From Cichorium intybus (taxonomy: Eukaryota; Streptophyta; Magnoliopsida; Asterales; Asteraceae), in NCBI GenBank assembly GCA_023525715.1, contig CM042017.1, positions 80,794,857 to 80,858,856 on the forward strand: DNA of 64,000 nucleotides, read 5' to 3'. Positions 38,701 through 50,760 of the stretch are shown one piece after another. A model generated the notes under the pieces. The model searched no databases. It was given only the letters and a program-made list of their open reading frames with translations, and was not told where the DNA came from. Numbering within the stretch: position 1 is the stretch's first letter; every line of letters starts with the position of its first letter. A program made the position numbers and the translations under genes.

Positions 38701-39643
38701 TGGCATAATCTTCGGATCCACTGACCCCAGTTTGTCAAAAGATTTTAAAAAATTAATGAAAAGCAAGTTTCAAATGAGTATGATGGGGAAGATTAACTTC
38801 TTTCTTGGATTACAAATAAAACAATCCAAGGAGGGGATATTCATCAATCAACAAAAATACACGAAGAGTTTGCTTGAACGCTTCGGAATGACTAACTGCA
38901 CAAAAGCAAAAGTTCCATTGCCTGCAGGTACAAGGCTGAATCCTTCATTGGATAAAAAGAAGACAGACATACAGCAATACCGAAGTATGATTGGATCTCT
39001 GCTCTATCTCACAGCCAGTCGTCCTGATATCATGTTCGTAGTCTGTAATCGTGCAAGATATCAGGCTGACCCAAGAGAACCTTACTTGGCTGCGGTTAAG
39101 ACAATTTTTCGAAATCTTCATGGCACTACTGCGTATGGCCTATGGTACCCAGCAAACTCCGGCTTTTACATACAAGCTTATTCAGACTCAGATCTTGTTG
39201 GATGCTCTATTGATCACAAGAGCACTTCGGGGGGTTGTCAATTCTTAGATGGAAAACTAATAAGCTGGCAATCCAAGCAGCAAACTTGTGTCTCCATCTC
39301 CACAGCAGAAGCAGAGTATGTAGCAGCTGCAGCATGTACCTCACAAATCATCTGGATCCAAAGCCAACTGAAAGATTACGCCATCAACATGAGAAAAATT
39401 CCTTTGTTCTATGACTCTCAAAGTGCTCGTATATGCCACAATCCAGTTCAACATTCCAAGACGAAGCATATAGCTCTTTGCTATCACTTCATCAAAAGTC
39501 ATGTTGAGGAAGGGAATATTGAGGTGCACTTTGTTCACACTACAGAATAATTGGCAGACATCTTCACAAAGGCCCTGAATGAAGAAGCATTCACAAGAAT
39601 CGTACGTGGACTTGGAATGATAGATGGATCCACTCTTCAATAA
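35743..39643 (+). pseudogene. pol: E3 pol, first copy, degraded
   Basis: Protease WYMDSGCSRHMT (about 35990). Integrase has HRRLAHMNF, CSACEHGK, YMDLCGPS, HSDNGLEFKN and APYTPQQNGVMERR. A TAA at 37252 ends the first open stretch. The linker has repeated GE-type motifs and ends in TAG at 37792. RT contains two single-base deletions (about 38498 and 38565), shown by comparison with the second copy at 41317. The catalytic box reads IYVDGIIFG (about 38690), so the second Asp is Gly. RNase H loses one codon near 39426 and has TAA at 39548. The gene ends at 39643. Confidence 0.9.
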
Positions 39644-41316
39644 ATCCCAGATTTGCTCACTCTTACCCCTCTCTTTACTTCAAAATTTTGAAAATTCACA
39701 ATACTCCGTAGTACTCCGAAGCAAAATAACTCTTTGAAACTTATCGGAGCAAAACAAGCAAAAACACTTGGAATTACACCGCAGCACTCCGAAGTAAAAC
39801 ATCACTTCGGATCTCTGCGGAACAAAATTCTCCTTCAAAATGAATACTTCAAAGTTGAGAATCACTTAAACATATTTTGACTTCGCCTATTAAGAACAAA
39901 AATAAAAAGATTTTACGTCAAAGAAAATTCAAAAATAGGAAAAATCACACCAAATTATGAGATAATTTTGATGCAAATTGACAAAGTTTAACCTTTCATT
40001 CGTGAATTAATCAAGTAAAAGACAAAACTTTGATTTTAGATTCTGTTAATCATACCTTATTGCACTAAAAGGTATTTGAGAATCGACTTGAAACACTGGT
40101 AAGGAAACAGACTTCGAAATGAGGTTAAGGCTATTTTACAATTTGAACCCTTGTTTGACTCTAATATCCTTAACACAATGTCTATTCCTAATCACCCTTC
40201 GGAACTTGACTCGCTTCAACTTCAAATTAATCATGTAGCCTCAAAACTACACAGGATAACTCAAGTGCTCCGAAGTTTTTCTCAAAAATAGTACCAACAT
40301 TGTCTGATAAGAAAATCTAAATCTCTTTTCATTAGTGGTACAAAATTGAACTACAAGAAGATTTTCACCCACAAGGATTGTTTGAAACAAAAATAAAAGG
40401 CACCAAAGAAGGAAACAATATGGTGATGTTTTATGTCTTCCAATAAAGAAAATCCAAAATAGAAAAGATAAAATGGAAAATTGAAAAAGGATCAAAAAAA
40501 TAAATAGAAAACAATTGTCAAAAGAATCAAAGACAAACAAAGATAAAAAGATAAACAAGGGAATGCAAAAGCAAGAAAAATCAACATTCAAAGGCTTATT
40601 CTTCTGTTTTAAATAACGATACAAGGAACTCCTATAACATAGTCGAGTACTTTGTAGAGAATATGAACATTTCAAGTAGTCTATCTTAAATGATAAAGTT
40701 AGAGTGGTGTACGAAGCTCAAAGGCTTGTCATCAGAGTCTAGTATCCAAACACTTCAACTGATGAAAGGGAATACATTTTTCAAAAGAATCTGCAAAACA
40801 ATCCAATTTTCTAAAACACTTATGATGCTCAATTCATGAATGAAAAATTCTTTAAATTTCAAATGCAAAGGATGTTATCATTATTATATTTGAAAATTTT
40901 GAAGCACATAAGCACAACTCAAAACATGTTTCCAAATGCGAAATCAAGTTAGTGATGGGGTAATTAGACTTATATATTCTTGACTGATATTGAATCAAAC
41001 AACCTTCAAAATGAAAAATGGACTTCCAACATGATTCGAATGAGTCTGAACATTAATTTGTCAAATCCTCTTTTCATAATATTCCAGGATGTTAAGGATA
41101 CATTTCATGTCTGCATCACTCAAAAGGAAAACGAAAGATTTAGAGAAAAACAAAATGGAAATCATCCACTTCGGAGTTAAACTTCATGCTTTCACTCCGA
41201 AGTGCATCCACAACGATCATAATTTTACCATAAATCCAAAGTCAATTCATTGTTAAAATGATTTCTACATTTATCACCAAAAGACAAACATTCCTTAATA
41301 ATATGTGACCGTTTGT
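38433..41316 (+). repeat. Tandem duplication in E3, unit 1
   Basis: A 2884-bp unit from inside RT through RNase H and the region after pol. It is directly repeated at 41317. The duplication joints share TCAAAT (38433, 41317, 43154), a microhomology of 6 bp. After pol ends at 39643 no gene is seen in this unit. The F/L-rich open frame on the minus strand at 40247-40675 is an A-rich strand read backwards. Confidence 0.92.
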
Positions 41317-43153
41317 TCAAATGGATGTCAAATGTGCTTTTCTGAATGGTGATCTCGAAGAAACCGTGTTTGTTGAACAACCACCTGGCTTTGAAAGTAA
41401 AATTCATCCAAATCATTGCTATGTGCTAGACAAAGCAGTCTATGGTTTAAAACAAGCACCAAGGGCTTGGTATGAGACCTTGACTAAATTTCTAAAGGAA
41501 TCAAACTTTAAACAAGGATCAGTGGATCCAACATTTTTCAGAAAGAAAGTTGGATCTCATTTAATGTTACTCCAAATTTATGTGGATGACATAATCTTCG
41601 GATCCACTGACCCCAGTTTGTCAAAAGATTTTGAAAAATTAATGAAAAGCAAGTTTCAAATGAGTATGATGGGGAAGATTAACTTCTTTCTTGGATTACA
41701 AATAAAAAAAATCCAAGGAGGGGATATTCATCAATCAACAAAAATACACGAAGAGTTTGCTTGAACGCTTCGGAATGACTAACTGCACAAAAGCAATAGT
41801 TCCATTGCCTGCAGATACAAGGCTGAATCCTTCATTGGATAAAAAGAAGACAGACATACAGCAATACCGAAGTATGATTGGATCTCTGCTCTATCTCACA
41901 GCCAGTCGTCCTGATATCATGTTCGCAGTCTGTAATCGTGCAAGATATCAGGCTGACCCAAGAGAACCTTACTTGGCTGCAGTTAAGGCAATTTTTTGAT
42001 ATCTTCATGGCACTACTGCGTATGGCCTATGGTACCCAGCAAACTCCGGCTTTTACATACAAGCTTATTCAGACTCAGATCTTGGTGGATGCTCTATTGA
42101 TCACAAGAGCACTTCGGGGGGTTGTCAAGTCTTAGATGGAAAACTAACAAGCTGGCAATCCAAGAAGCAAACTTGTGTCTCCATCTCCACAGCAGAAGCA
42201 GAGTATGTAGCAGCTGCAGCGTGTACCTCACAAATCATCTGGATCCAAAGCCAACTGAAAGATTACGCCATCAACATGAGAAAAATTCCTTTGTTCTGTG
42301 ACTCTCAAAGTGCAATTCGTATATGCCACAATCCAGTTCAACATTCCAAGACGAAGCATATAGCTCTTCGCTATCACTTCATCAAAAGTCATGTTGAGGA
42401 GGGGAATATTGAGGTGCACTTTGTTCACACTACAGAACAATTGGCAGACATCTTCACAAAGGCTCTTAATGAAGAAGCATTCACAAGAATCGTACGTGGA
42501 CTTGGAATGATAGATGGATCCACTCTTCAATAAATCCCAGATTTGCTCACTCTTACCCCTCTCTTTACTTCAAAATTTTGAAAATTCACAATACTCCGCA
42601 GTACTCTAAAGCAAAATAACTCTTTGGAACTCATCGGAGCAAAACAAGCAAAAACACTTGGAATTGCACCGCAGCACTCCGAAGTAAAACATCACTTCGG
42701 ATCTCTACGGAACAAAATTCTCCTTCAAAATGAATACTTCAAAGTTGAGAATCACTTAAACATATTTTGACTTCTCCTATTAAGAACAAAAATAAAAAAA
42801 TTTTACGTAAAAGAAAATTCAAAAATAAGAAAAATCACACCAAATTATGAGAAAATTTTGATGCAAATTGACAAAGTTTAACCTTTCATTCGTGAATTAA
42901 TCAAGTAAAGGACAAAACTTTGATTTTAGATTCTGATAATCATACCTTATTGCACTAAAAGGTATTTGAGAATCGACTTGAAACACTGGTAAGGAAACAG
43001 ACTTCGAAATGAGGTTAAGGCTATTTTACAATTTGAAGCCTTGTTTGACTCTAATATCCTTAACACAATGAGGTTAAGTCAATTCATTGTTAAAATGATT
43101 TCTACATTTATCACCAAAAGACAAACATTCCTTAATAATATGTGACCGTTTGT
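41317..43153 (+). repeat. Tandem duplication in E3, unit 2 (internally deleted)
   Basis: Near-identical to unit 1 but lacking about 1.06 kb (unit 1 positions about 40181-41238). The deletion joint at about 43070 has a short insert, AGGTT, that matches sequence about 60 bp upstream, so repair used a local template. Confidence 0.92.
41320..42533 (+). pseudogene. E3 second partial RT-RNase H copy
   Basis: Starts inside RT at QMDVKCAFLNGDLEETVF and runs through IYVDDIIFG (about 41577, catalytic box intact) to the RNase H end at 42533. An indel near 41705 shifts the frame, and a TGA near 41997 follows. It lacks protease, integrase and the first part of RT, so it has no start of its own. It preserves the ancestral state at sites mutated in unit 1. 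Confidence 0.88.
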
Positions 43154-43359
43154 TCAAATACAGCTGTCAATGACATATTAAAGGAAAATCTTAACAATAA
43201 ATATATAACAAAAAGGGCGGTTCAAATTTTGAATCATTGCAACTGACAGCCGTACGTTTCTCCTTTTTGCAGGGATAGTGGGACGTGCAGTTGCTGAGGT
43301 GTCTGGTTCCTACTGGACCATTACAATCGTGCATTAAATGACCTAGGGACCACGAAGAC
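42534..43359 (+). other. E3 region after pol, upstream of ORF3
   Basis: No gene on either strand. Searched for the antisense Agenet ORF found in E2 and E4 without success. The part from 43154 is unique sequence leading to the ORF3 promoter. Confidence 0.7.
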
Positions 43360-43367
43360 TATATAAA
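43360..43367 (+). promoter_or_regulatory. TATA box for E3 ORF3
   Basis: CTATATAAACC lies 108 bp before the ORF3 ATG, followed by a CT-rich leader typical of plant 5' UTRs. This suggests ORF3 is made from its own transcript, not only by readthrough from pol. Confidence 0.6.
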
Positions 43368-43474
43368 CCTCTCACCGCTTCAGTTATACTCTTTAAGCGA
43401 ACAAAACCTTTGAACTTTCTCTCTCTGCAAACTTACTCTCTAAGAAATCCTTCATCCTCTTCCTCTCTTCAACA

Positions 43475-46400
43475 ATGGCAGCTGAAGCTTCATCTCAATC
43501 CACTGAAGCAATGTCAATCACAAACCTCAAGAGCCAATCGTCTAACCTGGTGCTTTGCAACGATCTGTCTCTTTACCCTAAACCAATCGATGCATTGGTG
43601 GAATGCATGAAAAGATCTGATCTAGGTTATGCTCTAACATGTACTCCTTCAGTTCCTGCAACTCTGGTTCATAGGGCACACTATACTTCAAATGCTCTGT
43701 TCGATTCCAACAACCAAGTCAAATCAGTATTCAATGAGACTGTCGATTCAAAGGGCAAAACCAAAAAGGTGCAATTAACCAAGGAAAAATTTGCCGAAGC
43801 TCTCCATCTTCCAATTTACAACTCGAAAGAAATGGTGGTCCCATCTGCTGACCAACTGGTTAGTATGTTCAATGAAATAGGGTATGAACCCTTGCTTGAA
43901 AGAATCAGCACTTTCAAGAAAAATCAACTCCCTGATCTTTGGAGGTACTTCTTTAGCATCTTCCTTAGGTGTCTCTCTGGAAGGACCTCAGGCTTGGATT
44001 CAGCAAGTGTTACTTTCCAAGGCCTCCTCTACGGAATCTACTATGATGTTAAAATGGATTTCGCATCGATTCTTTAGACCGATTTTTGCTCCCACATAAA
44101 TCATAGCATGAAGGGGACAGAAATCGCAAACGCAAGGTTCTGGGCGATTGTTGTTCATGCCCACTACCAACAAGCAGGGTATGTTCCTGATCCCTCACTC
44201 GGTGAAATGAAATTCACTCCCATTGCAATCCCTATTCTAGACGATGCACCTACAGACTTCTGTGCTCAAATTCCAAATTTCATGCTCTCAAAAGTACCTT
44301 TGGAGTGCAATGAGGTAAATGCTTATCGTAACACTCTGGTTATTCCTTATCCCACTCGTGACTTAAGTCAAGCAGCACCAGTCAAAGAACAACCCAAAGG
44401 GAAAGGGAAGAAGAAGATCACTGGTGGACCAAGTGGTCCGAAGAAGGAAGACAAGAAAAGAAAGGCTTCGGTGAAAACCACTCCGAAGAGGAAACAGCCG
44501 AAGAGGCAGAGAAAACTGATCACTGTGGAAGAGTCTTCGGACTCAGAAAGGACTCCATCCACAGTACATGAAGAAGAACAAGAAGAAGAACAATTCAACA
44601 ATCAACCTCCTTCACCTACACCAACAACCAGACCACTATCTCCACCACAAACCACTATTCCTCCGTCTCCACCTAAAACAACCCAACCACCATCACCACC
44701 ACCCACAAGAGCTCAACAAACTACCACCATTCATACTATATCATCTGATGTACCACCACCACCTCCACCTACTACAGCTCCTCAAACATCTACCATTTCC
44801 TCCTCTAGTATTGATTTCTCATTGCCAGAGTTTGACATGCCTCCATCACCATCAAGACAAAACCCCACTTCGGCAGCCTTCTTTGAGGCTTTTCATTTAG
44901 CCCCTTTGGCTACTGAAGGTGTCTCCGATGAAGATTTTCCAGATGAAGGATTTGTACTAATGAAACAGTACAAATCCTCAACTCCAAGCTTGACACTCTG
45001 ATTCAAGCACAATCTGGCTTCGATCCCACCAAACCAACCTTGGGTGACATCACCGAAGAGATATAGTCTTTGCAAGTTACAATGTCCAAAGAAATAAGGG
45101 ACTCTGTACAAAAACTTGAGACAAAACTCTTGGATCGAAAAAATATGATCCAATCATCCTTTGAACAAAAACTTGAATCAGCTGTAACTGGTGTTGACAA
45201 GAAAAATGAAGCTCTTGCCGAAAAGTTTGAAAAATCACATTCCGAAGTCATGCAAACTCTACAAGGACTTCGGATTGAAACTCAGAAAAGTACCGAGTTT
45301 GAAAAACAACTCGATGAGGCTAGAGCAAAGATTGAAGAGCTCACAGCCGCCCAAGCCGCTTCGGACATTTCAAAGTTTACAGAGGAACTGCAAAGAACAA
45401 ATGCAGTTCTCACCCAAGACTTAACTGCTAAGTTAAGAACTACATTACAACCCTTGATAAACTTTGCAGATAAAATGTCTAGGCCACAAGGCAGGCTTGC
45501 AACTGCTCAGCATATGGGCCATGCTTCACAAGGGGGAGAAAGGCCTAGACTAACCTCAGAAGGTCGTTCATTCTCAACCATCACAACAACAACCAAGGGA
45601 GCTAGTGGATCAGTTGGAGTAGGAAGCTCAACAGACAGGTCACTAGAAACCATAATTGCTCCACACATGGAGGAAGTCTACAAAGCCAGACTGGCAGACT
45701 ACCACCTGATGATCAAAATGAATGAATTTGCACGTGATGATGGGGAATGGACCATAGAGGCAATCAAACTCTTTGGATTTCAACATTCGAATGTACTAAA
45801 CACGCTACCTCTTCGGAGTTTTGCGACAACTGACTCCGAAGACAATCAGCTTGACATTCCTTACAATCCAAAGACTTTCTCCTTTCTTCAATTTGTTCAA
45901 TCAGTACCAGAAGAACAGAGAGCAACCTTCTGGACCAACAAAATCAACTTCCATGCCAAATACATTCAACGTCAGAGTGTGGTATGGAGTTTAAACAAAA
46001 TCAAACAAATCCTTTCAATCAAGGAGACTGAAACTTACAAAGGCTTCGCAAATTATGAGTTTCATGTTCTCAGAGGTGTAAACAATAATGAGTCAAGGTT
46101 TACGATTGTCGATTTTCCAATAATGAATCCAATGGACTTCATTCAAATTCTTGAGCTTCTGCGAGGCGGTGAAGCAGCTAAAGCTGGATTACCTGTGTTT
46201 GCAGTCAACAGCCACGTCATGGGCTTTCTGAACAATTACTTGATGAAGTTTGCCAAACATGACATTGAGTTATGTTCCTACTACAGAGAACCGTTGAACA
46301 CTCCTCCCATTGTAGTTCGGAACATAACCAGATTCAAGAATGGAGAGATTATCGATGAACCTTATGGTGTAGTCTTCAAAGGACTTCAAAACGAAACCGA

Positions 46401-46596
46401 AGTCATGATCAAGTTCTTTCAAATAGACTATCTTGGCCTCCATCCCTCCTCTTTCATCTCTGGCATGATCTCTCATGTTAATGCTTGCCCCGTAAACTCA
46501 GAAGAAAAGAAGAAGAAGTTTATGGATCACATGCATTGGTACTTGGCAGTGAGGAAAACATTGAAGAGAGCCTACAAGAAAAACTTCCGCACGTAG
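43475..46596 (+). pseudogene. E3 ORF3 (env-position protein), three lesions
   Basis: About 1040 codons. The N-terminal globular part (about 1-280) has motifs KPIDALVECMKRSDLGYAL, KEKFAEALHLP and LPDLWRYFFSIFLRCLS, of the kind found in plant transposon-associated proteins. A basic then Pro/Ser/Thr-rich linker follows (about 300-480, PPSPPPT runs). Next come a coiled coil (about 530-680) and a C-terminal globular domain. No signal peptide or transmembrane segment is evident, which argues against a classical envelope. Lesions: TAG at 44075, a frameshift near 44985, TAG at 45063. From 45070 to 46596 the frame is open for 508 codons. Function unknown. Confidence 0.82.
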
Positions 46597-46616
46597 ACTT
46601 CGGATGCACTTCACAC

Positions 46617-46628
46617 AAAAGGGGAGAT
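46617..46628 (+). other. E3 polypurine tract
   Basis: AAAAGGGGAGAT directly before the 3' LTR. Confidence 0.9.
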
Positions 46629-47101
46629 TGTTGGGTATATTTGTGATGAAGTGCTGACGTATCCGAAGTCCTTCTCATAAGTCCTTTTGAAGAAAAACCC
46701 CAAAGTAATAAAGCTATAGAGATGCACAGAGGATCCGAAGACTTCACAGCCTGTAAACGTTTTGTGTGCACGCGTATAGTACAATACGTGGTGCATGAAT
46801 CTATCATCCTATTGGCTAGTACACTGATAGGATATTCTCTGTAAAAGTTGTACTATTCGTATCACTGATTCAGTATAAATATCAGTGATACCTTGCCATG
46901 TAGAGTGTAAGATTACGAGATTGTAAAACCACAACATAGAAAACCCCTTTGTAAAACCATGTCTTATAATCAAGCATTCGGCACAAGTTATGCATTTCAC
47001 CTTGTTCATTTAACTTTCTTATATTATCCTTGTGTGATTGATTGTGTTATTGGTATAATCTTTGTTTCAATTCATCTATCAACTGATTTCAACACCCAAC
47101 A
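46629..47101 (+). repeat. E3 3' LTR (473 bp)
   Basis: Pairs with 30116-30609. Differs by about 13 substitutions, a 33-bp absence near 46720 and a short insertion near 46857. Confidence 0.95.
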
Positions 47102-50100
47102 GCTCCATTCGCTGTAAATATGTATAGTTTTCTGATGTTTCTTATGTCAAGGGTCTAAAGCACAATCTCATATCTATCAGCCAGCTATGCGATGCTGACT
47201 ATGAATTCTGCTTCAACAAAAGTGAAGGAAACATCATTGATTCTTCAAAAAAAGTTGTTCTCACTGGCAAGAGATGTGATGACATTTACATCCTAGATAT
47301 GTTTTCTGCTGATCAGTCACTGAAGAGATGCTTCTTTTCCCGTGCATAATCTCCTATCAACTGGCTGTGGCACAAATGTTTATCCCATCTAAACTGCAAG
47401 AAAATATCTCTAGATTTCCAATCATCAGCTGGTTCGAGGCATTCTAAAGATGAAGTTTGTAAAAGACAAAGTTTTCTCAGCTTGTGAAAAAAGGTAAACA
47501 GGTCAAGTCTTACTTCAACTCTAAACAATGTTCTTACATTCTATCTCCTTTTAGCTTGATGCATATGGATTTGTTTGGACCTGTCCCGGTGGCCTCACTT
47601 GCTGGGAAGAAATACTCTATTGTGATAGTTGATGAGTATTCTTGTTTCACATGGGTCATGTTTCTAAGAAGAATAAGTGATGCTACTATTGAGATCATTT
47701 CATTGATCAAACAATTAGAAGTTCTGTTCAATCTAAAGGTGAAGCAGCTGAGGAGTGATCATGGTACTAAGTTCCAAAATCAGATCCTCGAGTCCTTCTT
47801 TGAAGAAAAAGGCATCCACCAAAACTTCTAAGTTGTTCAAACTCCTGAGCAAAATGGTGTAGCTGAAAGAAGAAATCATACCTTAATTGAAGCTGGAAGA
47901 ACCATGGTAGTTGATGCTAGCATTCCTCTTTCCTTCTGGGCTGAAGTAGTGAACATTGCCTGTTATACATAAAACCATTCCATTGTTGTCCAAAGGCATG
48001 GAAAGACTGCTTATGAAGTCCTGAAAGGTCGATCTCCTAATATTTCCTATTTTCATGCTTTTGGTTGTGCATGCTTCATATTGAAACAGGGGGAGCAGCA
48101 ATCGAAATTTGAAGCAAAGTCTAATGATGACATTTTCTTGGGATACTCTTCTATCTCCAAAGCATTCAGGGTTTTTAATATGGCCAAAAGAAAGGCGGCT
48201 AAGTCTATACACGTTTGATTTGATGAATCAACCTTTCCTCATCAGCATGAAGTCCATGAGTCGCCAATCCTTGAAGAACTTCTCTCTCCAATCATTTCAG
48301 CACCTCTCGACTCAATTCCAATTCCTGCTGTATCTTCTCCGTCTGATGTTCTCACCTCATCTGATAGTATATCTTCTCCCGATTCCCATGTTCTTAATGA
48401 ATCTTCTCCTAAGTCTCCACTCGTTCATGAGAATACAACAGATACTATTATGCTGATTAACCATGCTGAAAACGACGAGGTTTCTCAATCCTAACCTCTC
48501 CCAAATGTTAAGGATCATCCTATCTCTCAGGTAATATGAGATGTATCATCACGGGTTCGTACTCGAAGACAAGTTTCCAGCAACTTATCCCTCTATGTGA
48601 ACTTTGTTTCACTGATGGAACCAAAGAAGGTGGATGATGCACTGATAGATGCAGACTGGATTAAGGCCATGCAGGATGAACTTCATGAGTTTGAAAAACA
48701 CAAAGTATGGTCACTTGTCCCTCGTCCTCAAGGAAAGACAGTAGTTGGTACTCGCTGGGTGTTTAGAAATAAAATGGATGAAGATAGGATTGTTATCAGA
48801 AACAAGGCTCACTTGGAGGCTCAAGGATTTACTCAAATGGAAGGGCTTGATTATGATAAAACCTTTGCCCTGTCACTCGTCTTGAAGCTATCATACTTTT
48901 CCTTGCCTACGCTTCATTTTTGAATTTCAAGCTGTTTCAGATGGATGTCAAGACTGCTTTTCTGCATGGAGATCTTCCTCAAAAAGTGTATCTCAGTCAG
49001 CCCCTAGCTTTATTAATGAAGACTTCCCTGATCATGTGTATAGGTTGGATAAATCAGTATATAGACTCAAACAAGCTCCCAGGGCCTGGTATGATACTCT
49101 GACCTCCTATCTTCTTGAAAACAGTAGTCACAGAGGTGCTATAGACAACACTCTTTTCATTAAAAGATCAGGTGATGACATCATTCTTTCTCAAGTTTAT
49201 GTCGATGACATTATCTTTGGTTCAACCAATGATAAATTGAGTAAAGAATTTTTTGCTGTTATGTCATCAAAGTTTGAAATGAGCATGATGGGTGAGCTGT
49301 CCTTCTTTTTAGGTCTTCAAGTCAAGCAATCTTCTCAAGGAAGCTTTATCTGTCAGAACAAGTATCTTCAAGACATGTTGAAAAAATACTCATTCTTTGA
49401 ATACAAGCCGGCCAAAACTCCAGTGGGCACTTCTGTTCATCTGTCTGCTGATCCTTTAGGTGCCGATGTTAATGCTTCAACCTATAGAGACATGATTGAC
49501 TCGTCGATGTACATCACTGCCAGTCGACCTGATATTGTGTTCGCCACTAGTATGTGTGCTCACTTTCAAGGAAAACCCAAGGAGTCTCACCTTAATGCAG
49601 TAAAACGAATATTTCGCTATCTCAAGCATACTCCTTCTCTAGGTCTTTGGTATCCCTATAAGTCCTCTTTTGATTTGGTTGGATTCACTGACTCTGACTT
49701 TGCAGGGTGTTCATTAGATCGAAAAAGCACCTCAGGTGGTTGTCAACTTTTGGGAAATCGTCTGATCAGCTGGTCCAGTAAAAAGCAATCCTCAGTAGCT
49801 TGCTCAAAAGCTGAAGCTGAATACGTTGTTGCTGGGAGATGTTGTACTCAAGTTCTATGGATTCAGAACCAACTGATGGATTATGGTTTTTCACTCACAA
49901 AGACTACCATCTGCTGTGACAACACAAGTGCTATTCTCATCTCTCAGAATCCAGTTCAACATTCAAAGACAAAGCACATTGATATCAAACATCACTTTAT
50001 TCGAGACATCATTAAAAAGAAAAGATTGAGATTATGTACATTCCCACTGAGCAACAGTTAGCTGATATTTTCACCAAGCCCCTCGATGAGCAAAAGATGT

Positions 50101-50137
50101 TATTTTTATTGGTGAACTGGGAATGATTTCTCAGTAA
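47102..50137 (+). pseudogene. pol: E4 pol, degraded
   Basis: Resumes after E3 with KGLKHNLISISQLCD. Integrase motifs LWHKCLSHLN, HMDLFGPVP, RSDHGTKFQN and TPEQNGVAERRN are visible but the frame has stops near 47347, 47829, 47971 and 48217. RT is recognisable at 48597-49480 (WIKAMQDELHEFEKHKVWSL, QMDVKTAFLHGD, VYVDDIIFGSTN near 49196) with frameshifts near 48870 and 49010. RNase H (SDFAGCSLDRKSTSGGCQ, KHIDIKHHFI) shifts frame near 50030 and ends at 50137. AGGGGGAG occurs at 48088. It differs enough from E1-E3 to be a separate family. Confidence 0.88.
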
Positions 50138-50266
50138 CTTTTATGTTGTATTTTTGTTATTTCAGTTTCATATTTGTTTTCTTGTTTCTTTCAAAAACTT
50201 AACAAAAAGAAAATATTTTCATTCATTAAACGTTAAGTTCTAACATAGTACTAATTTACATTTTTC

Positions 50267-50683
50267 CTAACGTTTGAAGTACTGCCACATAGAAGGATTT
50301 CCCACCAAGAACAACTGATGGATTCTCAACTCACTTTCATCAACAAAGAGCTGCACTTTGTCTGACAGCTTCACCACAAAATGATTATGAACTGTTGCGC
50401 TCAAGATTGTTACAGGCCACCATCCTCTTCGATACCAAACTTCCACCATGTCAAAAGGTTTATATTCGACCAACACCTTTGGTGGAACAAACGGAAGTGC
50501 ACCCCATCCCACATGCACCATCATCGGTCCTCCAGTCTCTCCATCAGTCAGTGTTGTCAACCACACTTCATATCACTCCAACCAAAACCCAATGATTACT
50601 CCTCCATACATCCCTCCTATGAACTCACCTTCCATCAGCTTCACCTCAACCTTATCCCATCGGCGAAAAGGGCTTTCAGACAT
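50267..50683 (-). pseudogene. Antisense tandem-Agenet-domain ORF of E4, one stop
   Basis: 139 codons on the strand opposite to E4 pol, the same length as the E2 copy and alignable without gaps. First Agenet unit about residues 8-60 (RWDKVEVK, GGMYGGV, YEVWLTTL). Second about 72-130 (YKPFDMVEVWYRRGWWPVTI, QLFVDESELRIHQ). Codon 37 (50573-50575) is TGA where E2 has Gln. Agenet domains are Tudor-like and in plants are linked to histone reading and RNA-directed silencing. The ORF ends 130 bp from the pol stop, tail to tail. The two copies have different stops, so they decayed independently. Capture from a host DUF724-like gene is the likely origin. Confidence 0.82.
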
Positions 50684-50751
50684 TTTTGTGTGTGTATTTG
50701 TGTGTGTGTTTCTTTTTGCTTGTGTGTTTTTGTACGATTAACATCCTACTT

Positions 50752-50760
50752 CCTTTTATA
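50752..50760 (-). promoter_or_regulatory. TATA box for antisense Agenet ORF of E4
   Basis: TATAAAAGG on the minus strand, 69-77 bp before the ATG at 50683. A good plant TATA consensus, with the same geometry as in E2. Confidence 0.7.

Larger units (their letters stand above)
30116..47101 (+). mobile_element. E3: Sirevirus-like copia element with ORF3, nested in E4
   Basis: LTRs 30116-30609 and 46629-47101 flank PBS, gag, pol, ORF3 and PPT in that order. About 13 substitutions and two indels separate the LTRs by eye (roughly 3%), so E3 is older than E1. The target duplication is GCACC/GCTCC. Taking the right copy as original restores an open E4 frame, so the left copy carries the mutation. 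Without the Pack-MULE and the tandem duplication it would be about 13.6 kb. Every gene carries stops or frameshifts. CCGAAG/CTTCGG is repeated throughout. Confidence 0.95.

Noticed and set aside
40247..40675. Membrane-protein-like frame, Phe/Leu rich
   Set aside because: It is an A-rich non-coding strand read backwards and has no relative in the duplicated unit.
39644..43359. Antisense Agenet ORF in E3
   Set aside because: Looked for FDxVEV, GWWP and SELR on the minus strand and found none. E3 may have lost it.
45070..46596. 508-codon frame as a host gene
   Set aside because: It is the C-terminal part of E3 ORF3, inside the element and in its gene order.
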